In this document: in pieces, positions 37,750 to 46,257 of the stretch
How the letters are laid out: the number at the start of each line of letters is the position of its first letter
How positions within the stretch are numbered: position 1 is the first letter of the stretch
Assembly: GCF_025452195.1 (NCBI RefSeq)
Contig: NZ_CP104973.1
Span: 2,277,001-2,341,000 of the forward strand
Length of the DNA: 64,000 nt
Reading direction: 5' to 3'
From: Phyllobacterium zundukense
Lineage (GTDB): Bacteria > Pseudomonadota > Alphaproteobacteria > Rhizobiales > Rhizobiaceae
Translations under genes and position numbers: made by a program
Notes under the pieces: generated by a model
Told to the model about the DNA's origin: nothing
What the model saw: only the letters and a program-made list of their open reading frames with translations
Databases searched by the model: none

Positions 37750-38781
37750 TGTGAGCTTTCAATAGGTTGTCCATCCGGTCCAAACCGGGGAGACTGAGGT
37801 TGTCGAAGCTTCAGTGACTCTTGGAGGACCGGATGAACATCCACAAGAATGCCCGTCTTACGCGGTATGGTCGAGAGCGAATTGTGAGCCAGGTCGAGGG
37901 CGGGCAGACGCCGCAGGCCGTTGCCGAAGCCGCAGGCGTGTGCCCGCGGACGGTGCGCAAATGGGTCGATCGGTATCGCCGCGAGGGCTTGAGCGGACTG
38001 GAGGATCGTTCGTCGCGACCACATCGCTTGCGCCGGCCGACCCCTGAAGCCATTGTCGGGACGATTGAGCGGTTACGCCGCCAGCGTTGGACAGGCAAGC
38101 AGATCGCTGCCGAGGTCGGCGTCTCGCCGGCAACTGTCAGCCGTGTTCTGCGCCGGTTGGGCCTCAACAAACTGAGCGCCCTGGATCCCGAACCCGTGCG
38201 CCGCTATGAACGGGAACATCCGGGCGAACTCATTCATCTCGACATTAAGAAGCTTGGCCGTATTGGCTCGGTGGGACACCGCATCACCGGACGGCAAACG
38301 GGCGTTGTCAACCGCCATCTGGGCATCGGCTGGGAGTTCGTCCACGTCTGCATTGATGACGCTTCGCGGGTCGCTTTTGTGCAGGTCATGCCAGATGAGC
38401 GCAAAGAGAGCGCCGTTGCCTTCCTGGAGGCTGCCGTCGCCTACTATGCGAAGCTGGGTATCTGTATCGAGCGCGTGATGACCGACAACGGGTCATGCTA
38501 CCGGTCAAAGGCTTTCCGCACAGCCTGCAAACGTCTGGGCTTGCGTCAAGTCTTCACAAGACCATACACGCCTAAGACCAATGGTAAGGCCGAACGCTTC
38601 ATTCAGACGAGCCTACGCGAATGGGCTTACGCTCGTGCTTACAACAACTCTCAAGAACGCACGGAGGAGCTGCCGCACTGGCTTCATCGCTACAATTGGC
38701 ACAGGCCGCACGGCAGTTTAGGATCAAAACCACCTATCAGCCGTCTCGGCCTGGATCGGGACAACCTGTTGAGGTTCCACA
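37750..38781. mobile_element. IS481-family insertion sequence
   Basis: 1032-bp element with ends TGTGAGCTTTCAATAGG and, at the right end read in reverse, TGTGGAACCTCAACAGG, both followed by TTGTCC. It is flanked by GCTAGC (37744-37749 and 38782-38787), which fits the NCTAGN target known for Bordetella IS481. Because GCTAGC is a palindrome, the exact border between inverted repeat and target duplication is ambiguous. Confidence 0.85.
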
Positions 38782-38786
38782 GCTAG
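37833..38786 (+). CDS. IS481-family transposase
   Basis: 317 residues. The N-terminal helix-turn-helix region (RYGRERIVSQVEGGQTPQAV) is followed by an IS3/IS481-type integrase core with the DDE residues: Asp in VHVCIDDASRVAFV, Asp in VMTDNGSCY and Glu in PKTNGKAERFIQ. The frame is intact, so the element may be active. ATG at 37833 with GAGGACCGG upstream is chosen. The final TAG (38784-38786) lies in the flanking GCTAGC, so the stop codon is supplied by the target site. Confidence 0.93.
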   Translation: MNIHKNARLTRYGRERIVSQVEGGQTPQAVAEAAGVCPRTVRKWVDRYRREGLSGLEDRSSRPHRLRRPTPEAIVGTIERLRRQRWTGKQIAAEVGVSPATVSRVLRRLGLNKLSALDPEPVRRYEREHPGELIHLDIKKLGRIGSVGHRITGRQTGVVNRHLGIGWEFVHVCIDDASRVAFVQVMPDERKESAVAFLEAAVAYYAKLGICIERVMTDNGSCYRSKAFRTACKRLGLRQVFTRPYTPKTNGKAERFIQTSLREWAYARAYNNSQERTEELPHWLHRYNWHRPHGSLGSKPPISRLGLDRDNLLRFHS

Positions 38787-39445
38787 CTGTCCTGCAGTTC
38801 CAATGGAAATGGCGTTCGCTCCCAGATTTTTTCGATCTTGTAGGTTTTGACAGTGATTGCCTCCCATTCGTGGAGAATTCGGGCAATTGCAGCTCGATCT
38901 CCAGCCACGAGCGCTGGATAGAACTCCGGCGAAAGGCGATCCACATGCTCAGCTACCGACTTATTTTTCTGCAAAAAGCTCAGTGCAATATCGAATTCCC
39001 CTTTCATGGCTGGTATCAATACCTCGAAAAGTTCAATTGTTGTTGAACTCACCTCTGGCACCGTCATGGCAGAGAGATAGGCAAAATAATCATCCAGGCT
39101 TGCAATGGCATAGAGTGCCGGCAGAGCGCCCTCGATTATGTCCAGCATTTGCGCGACTATGTCTGGCTTGTTCATCGTCCAGCCGTACTTCCTGATGTAC
39201 TCGCCATAGTTGGCTTGCCTGAACCGCATGCCCCAGCCGGGCGACCTGATTTCCGCTTTGGGGGCGAGCAAGCGTACTGAAACTTGGGGAATGAAAACGC
39301 TTGGGTCCAAGGAGCTATCAATATGAACACCGCGCAATAAGTGCTGCACGGGCTTGATGAAGACGAATCGTCCCGTGGAGATCAGATCGTTCCGCCGCTC
39401 AATGAGCGGGCGCACTGCATCACGTACGCCTTTGATGGTGGTCAT
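38783..39445 (-). CDS. Unrecognised protein, candidate immunity partner of the upstream toxin-like gene
   Basis: 220 residues, no family recognised. It looks soluble and mostly helical, without signal peptide or membrane segment. ATG at 39445 has AGGAGA 6 bases upstream; that site overlaps the stop of the preceding gene (2-bp gap), so the two are translationally coupled in the order toxin-like gene then this gene, the arrangement seen for toxin/immunity pairs. Its TAG stop lies within the GCTAGC duplication of the IS element; the pre-insertion site would have given the same stop, so the gene is not truncated. Function is inference from position only. Confidence 0.6.
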   Translation of the reverse strand: MTTIKGVRDAVRPLIERRNDLISTGRFVFIKPVQHLLRGVHIDSSLDPSVFIPQVSVRLLAPKAEIRSPGWGMRFRQANYGEYIRKYGWTMNKPDIVAQMLDIIEGALPALYAIASLDDYFAYLSAMTVPEVSSTTIELFEVLIPAMKGEFDIALSFLQKNKSVAEHVDRLSPEFYPALVAGDRAAIARILHEWEAITVKTYKIEKIWERTPFPLELQDS

Positions 39446-39447
39446 GA

Positions 39448-40506
39448 TTATCTCCTGATGGAACCGGCACTTGGCTTGATCTGGATGACAAAGAACTCGT
39501 TTGTTTTGGGGTAGGTCTTTGCGGTTGAATGAGCAAAATTCCCCATGCGTGTAAGATCAAGCTCTTTTATCCCTGTCTTAAAATCGTAGATGCAAGTCAG
39601 ATCGCTCCTGACTGTCTCATGCACATCGAGCCCTAGTGATCCTTTTTCCCGTGTTCCGACTTTTTCCCGGTAGTACCCGGATGGAGCAGCAGCCAGCGGA
39701 GCCATAAGAAATAGTTCTGCTTTCAGAGTGCCGTCGTTTAAGCCGTTCACCATATTTGCAGCACGCAGGTGAAACTGGGTTCCGTAGTTTTGCGGTGTTC
39801 CATATGACCCAATGGGTCCCATCGTCGATGCAACGCTGTCCGCTATAGTTTGTATCGTCCAGTACCTGGGGCAAAACTTGCTGACGGTATCCATATCCGC
39901 CTTGCGAACGCTCGCCCAGATTTTTGCGTCGGAATCCCCTTTGCTAAATTGTCTTGCGCGCAGCGAAAGGATTGGCACGACATAAGGATCATCAGCAGCT
40001 GCAATTGCGTTGTATTGCGCAACCGCGTCCGCTAGCGGGTATTCGAGTTCAGGTGCTTTCAGAAACGAAAGTAGAGCCGTGGCAGAACGGATAACGGGAT
40101 TGTTTCTGACAATGGCCCGCAGTGGAGTTTCACGGTCGATGTGCTGTCCGAGTTGCTCGGTCCGTTTAATCCATGAGCTGCTTTGCGGGCTCGAACTACT
40201 ATGCGCCAATGTGGCGCCCGCGGTGATCGGATCAATCCCGCCTTGGCCATTCGTCCATTGCCCGCCATCAGAATTTCCAGCAGGCACGCGAGGTTGATCT
40301 GGATCGAATTTGAGGAAGAGGTCAAGTTCGTCCAAAAACTCGAGCTGCTTGTAGAGAAAATCCTGCTTCTGTTGCAGGAGTAGATGGTCCTGCTTGGCTT
40401 GCGCCGCTGAGCACCCGCGTTTCGGTGTTCTCAGGAAAGAATCGTTGGCTCTTATCTGCCATAGCAGCTTGTGGTAGCCTGGGCTTTCCTTCGGTGATTT
40501 ATGCAT
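39448..40506 (-). CDS. Toxin-like protein with RVPAGNSDGGQWT motif and a possible PD-(D/E)xK nuclease end
   Basis: 352 residues. Residues 32-67 are Gln- and Leu-rich and probably coiled. Residues 69-85 carry DPDQPRVPAGNSDGGQWT, a motif I associate with alphaproteobacterial proteins of toxin-like architecture. The C-terminal 70 residues contain GLDV (Asp294), then IYDFKTG (Asp308-x-Lys310) and FFVIQIKP, spaced like the beta-strand core of PD-(D/E)xK nucleases. No signal peptide is visible. ATG at 40506 has AAGGA upstream inside a 16-bp palindrome. Followed by a coupled small gene. Both the nuclease reading and the toxin role are inference. Confidence 0.6.
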   Translation of the reverse strand: MHKSPKESPGYHKLLWQIRANDSFLRTPKRGCSAAQAKQDHLLLQQKQDFLYKQLEFLDELDLFLKFDPDQPRVPAGNSDGGQWTNGQGGIDPITAGATLAHSSSSPQSSSWIKRTEQLGQHIDRETPLRAIVRNNPVIRSATALLSFLKAPELEYPLADAVAQYNAIAAADDPYVVPILSLRARQFSKGDSDAKIWASVRKADMDTVSKFCPRYWTIQTIADSVASTMGPIGSYGTPQNYGTQFHLRAANMVNGLNDGTLKAELFLMAPLAAAPSGYYREKVGTREKGSLGLDVHETVRSDLTCIYDFKTGIKELDLTRMGNFAHSTAKTYPKTNEFFVIQIKPSAGSIRR

Positions 40507-40513
40507 GAATAAG

Positions 40514-40529
40514 GTCCTTTTAAAAGGAC
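40514..40529. promoter_or_regulatory. Perfect 16-bp palindrome over the ribosome-binding site of the toxin-like gene
   Basis: GTCCTTTTAAAAGGAC reads the same on both strands and contains the AAGGA ribosome-binding site of the gene starting at 40506. It could be a repressor operator or fold to hide the ribosome-binding site. Confidence 0.4.
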
Positions 40530-40585
40530 TATATTCCTATCAGCGCATGAAGCTGTCAATTCGACATTAGTCGCAAGTCAATCGA

Positions 40586-42271
40586 TTATTGCGCGGCCTT
40601 GTACAGCGTAATGGTCGTCTTGCGGCCCTTGCTGTAGTTGATGCCGCTGACAGTCGCCACTGCAGCAACCGACTTCTCGCCCTGCGGCAGAGCCTTGATG
40701 AAGGTGTCGTGTTCACGTTCGTCGACTGCTGAAATCGCACAGGCCGGATCGTCGGTGAGATGCTTGGCCGCGCCTGCACCGTCGGTGAGGACCGTTTTCG
40801 TCCCGGCAAGAAACACCAGGCTCGGCTCGGCATAGCTGGCAGAAGCCAGTACGCTGTTGTCGCACGGCTTGGCAGCATTGAACGCATTGGCAATGGCCGG
40901 GCTGAGCCAGATCGGTGTCAGTGCCGGAACGACGCCACATGTAAGCAACGTGAGCGTAATAATCGCAAAGGTTGCAGAGGCTTGCAGCGCGCGCTTGAGG
41001 TTGTGATTGAACACAAGACCGCTGGCAAAGACACCGGCGGCAGCTGCGGTAAAGAAGGCAATGATCCCCGGAAACGAAAATGATCCGGTCATGACGTAGG
41101 GCAGGACAAGCCCAGCGCCCATGAAGCCGAGTGTCGCAGCGGCAAGGCCAAGAAGCGTCAGCCGCTCGACCCAGATTTGCCAGCGGCCGCGATAGGGTTG
41201 GGCGGCTACACCAGTGTCGATCGCCCAAGCCATCATCAACAGCAGGGCCGGGTAAGCGGGCAGGATATAGTGGGGCAACTTCGTTGGGATAAGCTCGGTT
41301 ACCAGCCAGAATGGAATGTACCAGGCAATCAGGAAAGCAAGGCGCGGATCCTCGCGCAATCGGCTCAACGCCTGCAGACCGCCGCGAATAGCGAGCACGC
41401 CGAATGGCCAGATGAACACGACGAAGATCAGGGCGAAATAGCCTGGCGGCGCGCCGTGGCTTTCCTGCGCGTCGCCAACCTTCGACAGGAAATCCTTGTT
41501 GACGGATTCGTTGAAGAAGGCACCGCCGCTTTTCAGCGTGATCAGGATGAGCCATGGCAGCACGATTGCCAGCAGGATGAGGACACCGCTTAATGGCTTC
41601 AGGCGTTTCAGCCATCGCCACTCGCGGCAGAAAAGGCTGAGAGAGCCCATCGTCAAAAGACTGACAAAGGGAGTGATAGGACCTTTGATCAGCACACCGG
41701 CTGCGGTTGCCACCCAGAAGATCACTGCTGGTGCCCATTTGGCTGCAGCCTGCTTGCGGCTTGCCATCCAGATCGAGGCAAGCGCACCCTGTGCGATGAC
41801 GACCGTCGCCAGCACCGTCGCGTCGGTCTTTGCCACGCGGGCCTCGAAGCCCAGCATGACGATCGCTGCAAGGGCGATACCGGCCATAAGGCCGGCGCTT
41901 TGACCAAAAAGGAATGCTCCCAGAGCAGCCGTGCCGAGCACCGCAATCGTAGCGCCGGTCACAGAGACCAGTCGATAGATCCATACCGGGGCATCGTTAT
42001 TGTAACCTGTGAGCTTGAGCGCAGCGCTCTGCAGCCAGTAAATGCCAACTGGCTTCTTGTAGCGCGATGCGTCTTGAAAGCGGATGTCGACATAGTCGCC
42101 GCTTTCAGCCATCTGGTGCGTCGCCTGCACGTATCGTGCTTCATCGCGGTCGAGCGGCGGAATCGAGGCGATGCCGGGTACGAAGGAGACGAGGCAGATG
42201 AAAACCAGCAGCAGATAATGGCTGGCGCGAAGTTTTGTGCCACCGCCAGGAGCGAGGTCCGAAGAGGTCAT
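40586..42271 (-). CDS. ArnT/PMT-type membrane glycosyltransferase
   Basis: 561 residues, about 12 membrane segments. The first periplasmic loop has IPPLDRDEARYVQATHQMAE followed by RYKKPVGIYWLQ, the hallmark of ArnT-like transferases that move a sugar from a polyprenyl-phosphate carrier to lipid A or protein; the DxDE-type acidic residues are present. It is the last gene of a three-gene set with a GT2 enzyme and a LAB_N protein, which together could make and use a lipid-linked sugar. ATG at 42271 has AAGGG upstream; starts at 42274-42277 are possible. Confidence 0.88.
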   Translation of the reverse strand: MTSSDLAPGGGTKLRASHYLLLVFICLVSFVPGIASIPPLDRDEARYVQATHQMAESGDYVDIRFQDASRYKKPVGIYWLQSAALKLTGYNNDAPVWIYRLVSVTGATIAVLGTAALGAFLFGQSAGLMAGIALAAIVMLGFEARVAKTDATVLATVVIAQGALASIWMASRKQAAAKWAPAVIFWVATAAGVLIKGPITPFVSLLTMGSLSLFCREWRWLKRLKPLSGVLILLAIVLPWLILITLKSGGAFFNESVNKDFLSKVGDAQESHGAPPGYFALIFVVFIWPFGVLAIRGGLQALSRLREDPRLAFLIAWYIPFWLVTELIPTKLPHYILPAYPALLLMMAWAIDTGVAAQPYRGRWQIWVERLTLLGLAAATLGFMGAGLVLPYVMTGSFSFPGIIAFFTAAAAGVFASGLVFNHNLKRALQASATFAIITLTLLTCGVVPALTPIWLSPAIANAFNAAKPCDNSVLASASYAEPSLVFLAGTKTVLTDGAGAAKHLTDDPACAISAVDEREHDTFIKALPQGEKSVAAVATVSGINYSKGRKTTITLYKAAQ

Positions 42272-42284
42272 CAACATCCCTTGC

Positions 42285-42605
42285 TCACGTGTCCAGCGTC
42301 ATCGCCTTCTTCTCATTGGCGATAAGCCAGAGATTGCGAATATAGACAATAAGTCCGAGGCCTTGACCGGCGATGAACACCGGATCCTTGCGTACGACCG
42401 CGTAGACAAAAAGCAGCATGCCGCCAAACAGCGAGAAGAACCAGAACGTCACCGGTACGACGCTGCGTTTGGCGCGTTCGGAGGCAATCCACTGCACGAC
42501 GAAACGCATGGTGAAACAGCCCTGCGCAAAAAAGCCCAGCAGAATCCAGGCGTCGAATTGGGCCACGAAAACCGAGTGCAGCCAATTGGTAATAGCATCA
42601 GCCAT
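42285..42605 (-). CDS. Lipid-A-biosynthesis N-terminal (LAB_N) domain membrane protein
   Basis: 106 residues, three membrane segments. GFFAQGCFTMRFVVQWIASE and VVPVTFWFFSLFGGMLLFVY are the LAB_N signature. Such stand-alone proteins usually lie beside GT2 and ArnT-type genes, and are thought to help flip or handle polyprenyl-linked sugars. ATG at 42605 overlaps the GT2 stop by 8 bp; the longer frame to 42773 would run far into that gene and is rejected. Confidence 0.88.
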   Translation of the reverse strand: MADAITNWLHSVFVAQFDAWILLGFFAQGCFTMRFVVQWIASERAKRSVVPVTFWFFSLFGGMLLFVYAVVRKDPVFIAGQGLGLIVYIRNLWLIANEKKAMTLDT

Positions 42606-43329
42606 GACTGATCTCCGTAATCGTTGGAACGGTCTTGCGGCGCTTGCGCAGCCACCAGACGCCATAAAGGTCGAGAATACCGCGCAGGCCGCGGTCGAGA
42701 ATGCCGTAGTTTGATTTACCGTGACGGCGTTCGCGATCGAGGACATCGACATGCACGACGCCATAGCCTTCACGGATCACCAATGCAGGCAGATAGCGGT
42801 GCCAGCCATCGAAGAAAGGCAATTCGCGGAAAAGCTGGGTGTGCAGTGCCTTAAGACCGCAGCCGCTGTCGCGCGTATTGTCCTTCAGGATCGCGCTGCG
42901 CAGCTTGTTGGCATATTTCGATGCGAGCTGCTTCAGTTTCGTGTCGGTACGCTTCAGGCGCTGCCCTGCTGCGATCCCGATTGCCGGACCGGCCTGCAGC
43001 AGTGCATCGGCCAGTCGTGGCAGGTAGGCAGGGTTGTTCTGTCCGTCGCCATCCATGGTGACCACGACCTTACCCCTTGCCGCAAATACGCCCGAGCGAA
43101 CGGCCGCACTTTGCCCCGCAGACTTGTCGTGACGAATATGGCGCAGAGGCTTCCCGGCCTTGATCCGCTCGCCCAATGCTTCACCCGTCAAGTCTGTGGA
43201 GCCATCGTCGACGACGATCACTTCGTAGCTGCGGCCTTCCATGGCTGCATCCACTTCATCGAGGAGAAAGGCTAGATTGGCGGCCTCATTGCGGCACGGA
43301 ATGACGATCGTAATTGCCGGATTGCTCAA
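42598..43329 (-). CDS. Family 2 glycosyltransferase (dolichol-phosphate-mannose synthase / ArnC-like)
   Basis: 243 residues. GT-A fold with TIVIPCRNEAANLAFLLDEV, VVDDGSTDLTGE and the DxD-type VTMDGDGQNNPAYLP. No C-terminal membrane anchor is evident, as in DPM1-type enzymes. It probably loads a sugar from a nucleotide donor onto polyprenyl phosphate for the ArnT-type transferase two genes downstream. First gene of the operon. Confidence 0.9.
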   Translation of the reverse strand: MSNPAITIVIPCRNEAANLAFLLDEVDAAMEGRSYEVIVVDDGSTDLTGEALGERIKAGKPLRHIRHDKSAGQSAAVRSGVFAARGKVVVTMDGDGQNNPAYLPRLADALLQAGPAIGIAAGQRLKRTDTKLKQLASKYANKLRSAILKDNTRDSGCGLKALHTQLFRELPFFDGWHRYLPALVIREGYGVVHVDVLDRERRHGKSNYGILDRGLRGILDLYGVWWLRKRRKTVPTITEISHG

Positions 43330-43432
43330 GTTGCAAGCTTTCGTAGTGGGACTTCAGGCGCGCTCCATAACATCGAAAGCGCCGCCGTGCCATCCTCATT
43401 TGCATTACGAAGCTGTAATGCCACCCCTTCGG

Positions 43433-45083
43433 TCAACGCTTGTTGCGAATGTCGGAGAGAGTCTTCGCCGGTGTAATCGCTTCGGGATCGAGACGAATTT
43501 CAATGATCGCCGGCTTGCCGCTTTCGACGGCCCGTTGCCATGCTCCTTCGAATTCCTCTGTGGCGTCCACGGTCTCACCATGACCGCCATAGGCCCGGGC
43601 AAGCATGGCAAAATCCGGGTTGGTGAGATCCGTCGCGGATACCCGCCCGGGATATTCGCGCTCCTGATGCATACGAATCGTCCCATAGATGTTGTTGTTG
43701 ATGACCAGCACGATAATCGGCAGGTCGTATTGTACTGCCGTCGCAAAATCCTGGCCGTTCATCAGGAAGCATCCGTCGCCGGCAAAGCAGACGACCGTTC
43801 GCTCTGGATAAAGCTGTTTTGCAGCAACCGCCGCCGGGAGGCCATAACCCATCGATCCCGATGTCGGAGCCGCCTGTGTGCTGAAGCGGCGGAATCGATG
43901 GAAGCGATGCAGCCATGTGGCATAGTTGCCCGCGCCGTTGGTCATGATCGCATCCTCCGGCAGTACACTCTCGAGATAGGACATGATTGGTCCCATCACG
44001 ACCTTTCCGGGTCCGGTCTTTGGTGGCGTCGACCAGGCGAGGTAGGATTTATGCGCGTTTTCTGCTTCCCCCGGCCAGTTGATGTGGGACGGCGGTGCAA
44101 GATGTTCGACAGCTTCGGCAAACATGTCGGGTGCAGAGTTGATCGCGAGGCTTGGGCGATATACCCGTCCAAGTTCATCCGCATCCGGATGCACATGGAT
44201 CAGAGTCTGTTTGGGGTAGGGACTGTCCATCAACGTGTAGCCGGACGAGGGCATCTCGCCGAAACGTCCGCCAATCAGCAGCAACACGTCGGCTTCTTTC
44301 ACGCGCGCCGCCAAAGCCGGATTGATGCCGATACCGACATCGCCCGCATAATTCGGATGCAGATGATCGAACAGCATCTGCCGGCGGAAGGAACATCCGA
44401 CGGGGAGGTGCCATTTCTCGGCAAAGCGCGTGATCGACTGGACTGCCTTTTCATTCCAGCGTGATCCGCCCAGGATCATGAAAGGCCGTTTTGCGCCCTG
44501 AAGAAGATCGGCGAGCTTTTCGATACTGGCCGGAGAAGGACCCGTCTCGACCGGCTGCCAGCCCTGAGCCGCCACTGCTTCGACCTTGTCGGTCAGCATG
44601 TCTTCCGGTAACGCCAGCACGACAGGTCCTGGGCGCCCCGAGGTCGCGACCGAAAATGCTCGCGTAACGAATTCCGGAATGCGCCGCGCATCGTCGATTT
44701 CTGCCACCCATTTCGCTGTATCGGCAAAGAAGCGGCGGTACTCGACTTCCTGAAAGGCCTCGCGCTCACGTGCGTCGCGTTGCACCTGGCCAATGAAAAG
44801 GATCAGTGGCGTCGAGATCCTGCTTGGCGATGTGGATTCCGGGGGAGGCATTGGTTGCGCCTGGACCACGTGTGACAAAGCAGATGCCTGGCTTGCCTGT
44901 GAGCTTTCCCCAGGCATCCGCCATCATCGTGGCTCCGCCCTCGGCCCGGCAAACGGTGACGCCTATCTTTGCGTCGTACAGCGCGTCGAGCACGGCAAGG
45001 TAGCTCTCGCCAGGTACGCAGAACAACCGCTCGACGCCATTAGCCGCCAAGGCCTCGACGATCAATTCACCGCCCGTTTTCAT
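43433..45083 (-). pseudogene. Thiamine-pyrophosphate enzyme (acetolactate-synthase-like), broken by a +1 frameshift
   Basis: The N-terminal piece starts at ATG 45083 (ELIVEALAANGVERLFCVPG, catalytic Glu in CRAEGGATMMADAW, then RGPGATNASPGIHIAKQD). The frame is then lost; the rest (STPLILFIGQVQRDARER, GDGCFLMNGQDFATAVQYDL, INNNIYGTIR) is open one base later, to 43433. One extra base near 44814-44818 would explain it. Joined, the protein is about 550 residues, normal for TPP decarboxylases/synthases, with an intact TPP motif. The start overlaps the CoA-transferase stop by 17 bp, so the two should share a pathway; an oxalate-like pair (CoA-transferase plus TPP decarboxylase) is one analogy, not a claim. 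Confidence 0.75.
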
Positions 45084-46254
45084 TGGATGTATCCTTCAGT
45101 TCTTCGAGAATTTCAGCGCTGTGCTCACCAAGACGTGGCGAAGGCCGTTGATAGGCGAGTGGCGTTCTGGACATGACGATCGGCGTACGCACCGAGGGGA
45201 TGGTGCTGCCATGGTTGTCGTCGAGATCAAGCCGCAATTGCCGCGATACGATCTGCGGATCGTCAAACATCTCGCCGATCCGGTTTATCGGTCCTGCCGG
45301 AACCGCATTTCGGGAACAGTCGTCAAGCAATTCGGCACGGGTACGTTTCTGCGTTTCGGCCCGGATCAGGGCCGTCAGTTCAATGCGATTTTCCAGTCGT
45401 GCCCGATTGGTCAGGAAGCGAGGATCGCTGGCGAGATTTGTCAACCCGACGATGCTGCAGAACCGGGCGAACTGCCCGTCATTGCCGACGGCCAGGATCA
45501 TGTGACCGTCTGATGTCGGTACGACTTCGTAAGGCGCAATATTCGGGTGCGCGTTGCCCATGCGGTGCGGACTCTTGCCCGTCGCAAGATAGTTCATCGC
45601 CTGGTTGGCCATGACAGCGGATTGCACGTCGAACAGGGCCATATCGATCATCTGGCCTTCGCCTGTCTTCGCTGCATGTGCCAGCGCAGCCTGAATGGCA
45701 ATGACGGAATAGAGGCCGGTGAAGACATCGGCAACGGCGAGGCCGACCTTTTGCGGCTCGCGGTCGGGTTCGCCGGTAACGGACATCAGCCCCGACATGC
45801 CCTGAATGATAAAGTCGTAGCCCGCCTGGGCAGCGTACGGACCGTCCTGACCAAAGCCTGTGATCGAACAATAGACGAGACGCGGATTGTCGGCGCTCAG
45901 AGATGCGTAGTCGAGACCGTACTTCTTCAGGCCGCCTACCTTGAAATTTTCGAGCACGACATCTGCAGTACGGCACAGGGCCTTGACGGTTTCCTGTCCC
46001 TCTTTGGTCGTGAAATCCAAAGTGATTGAGCGCTTGCCGCGGTTGCAGGAGTGGAAATAGGCGGCAGAGAGATTTTCGCCCTCACTGCTGGCGATGAATG
46101 GCGGTCCCCATCCGCGCGTTTCGTCCCCTCCAGCAGGATTTTCCACCTTGATGACATCAGCGCCAAGGTCGGCGAGAACTTGGCCGGCCCATGGCCCGGC
46201 CAGGACGCGAGCGAGTTCGATGACGCGCACACCCTTCAGAGGAGCATCAGTCAT
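45067..46254 (-). CDS. CaiB/BaiF family III CoA-transferase
   Basis: 395 residues. GVRVIELARVLAGPWAGQVL, ADLGADVIKVENPAGGDETR, and the region around GLAVADVFTGLYSVIAIQAA with the family's catalytic Asp. Enzymes of this family move CoA between carboxylic acids (formyl-CoA:oxalate, carnitine, racemase types). It is coupled to the TPP enzyme gene that follows. A lipase-like hydrolase gene lies immediately downstream of that pair on the same strand's upstream side (stop at 46258, 3 bp away), so three genes may form one operon starting with the hydrolase. Confidence 0.9.
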   Translation of the reverse strand: MTDAPLKGVRVIELARVLAGPWAGQVLADLGADVIKVENPAGGDETRGWGPPFIASSEGENLSAAYFHSCNRGKRSITLDFTTKEGQETVKALCRTADVVLENFKVGGLKKYGLDYASLSADNPRLVYCSITGFGQDGPYAAQAGYDFIIQGMSGLMSVTGEPDREPQKVGLAVADVFTGLYSVIAIQAALAHAAKTGEGQMIDMALFDVQSAVMANQAMNYLATGKSPHRMGNAHPNIAPYEVVPTSDGHMILAVGNDGQFARFCSIVGLTNLASDPRFLTNRARLENRIELTALIRAETQKRTRAELLDDCSRNAVPAGPINRIGEMFDDPQIVSRQLRLDLDDNHGSTIPSVRTPIVMSRTPLAYQRPSPRLGEHSAEILEELKDTSNENGR

Positions 46255-46257
46255 GTT

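Noticed and set aside
43241..44464. A 407-codon plus-strand open frame across the TPP enzyme gene
   Set aside because: Antisense to clear TPP-enzyme motifs; no independent support.
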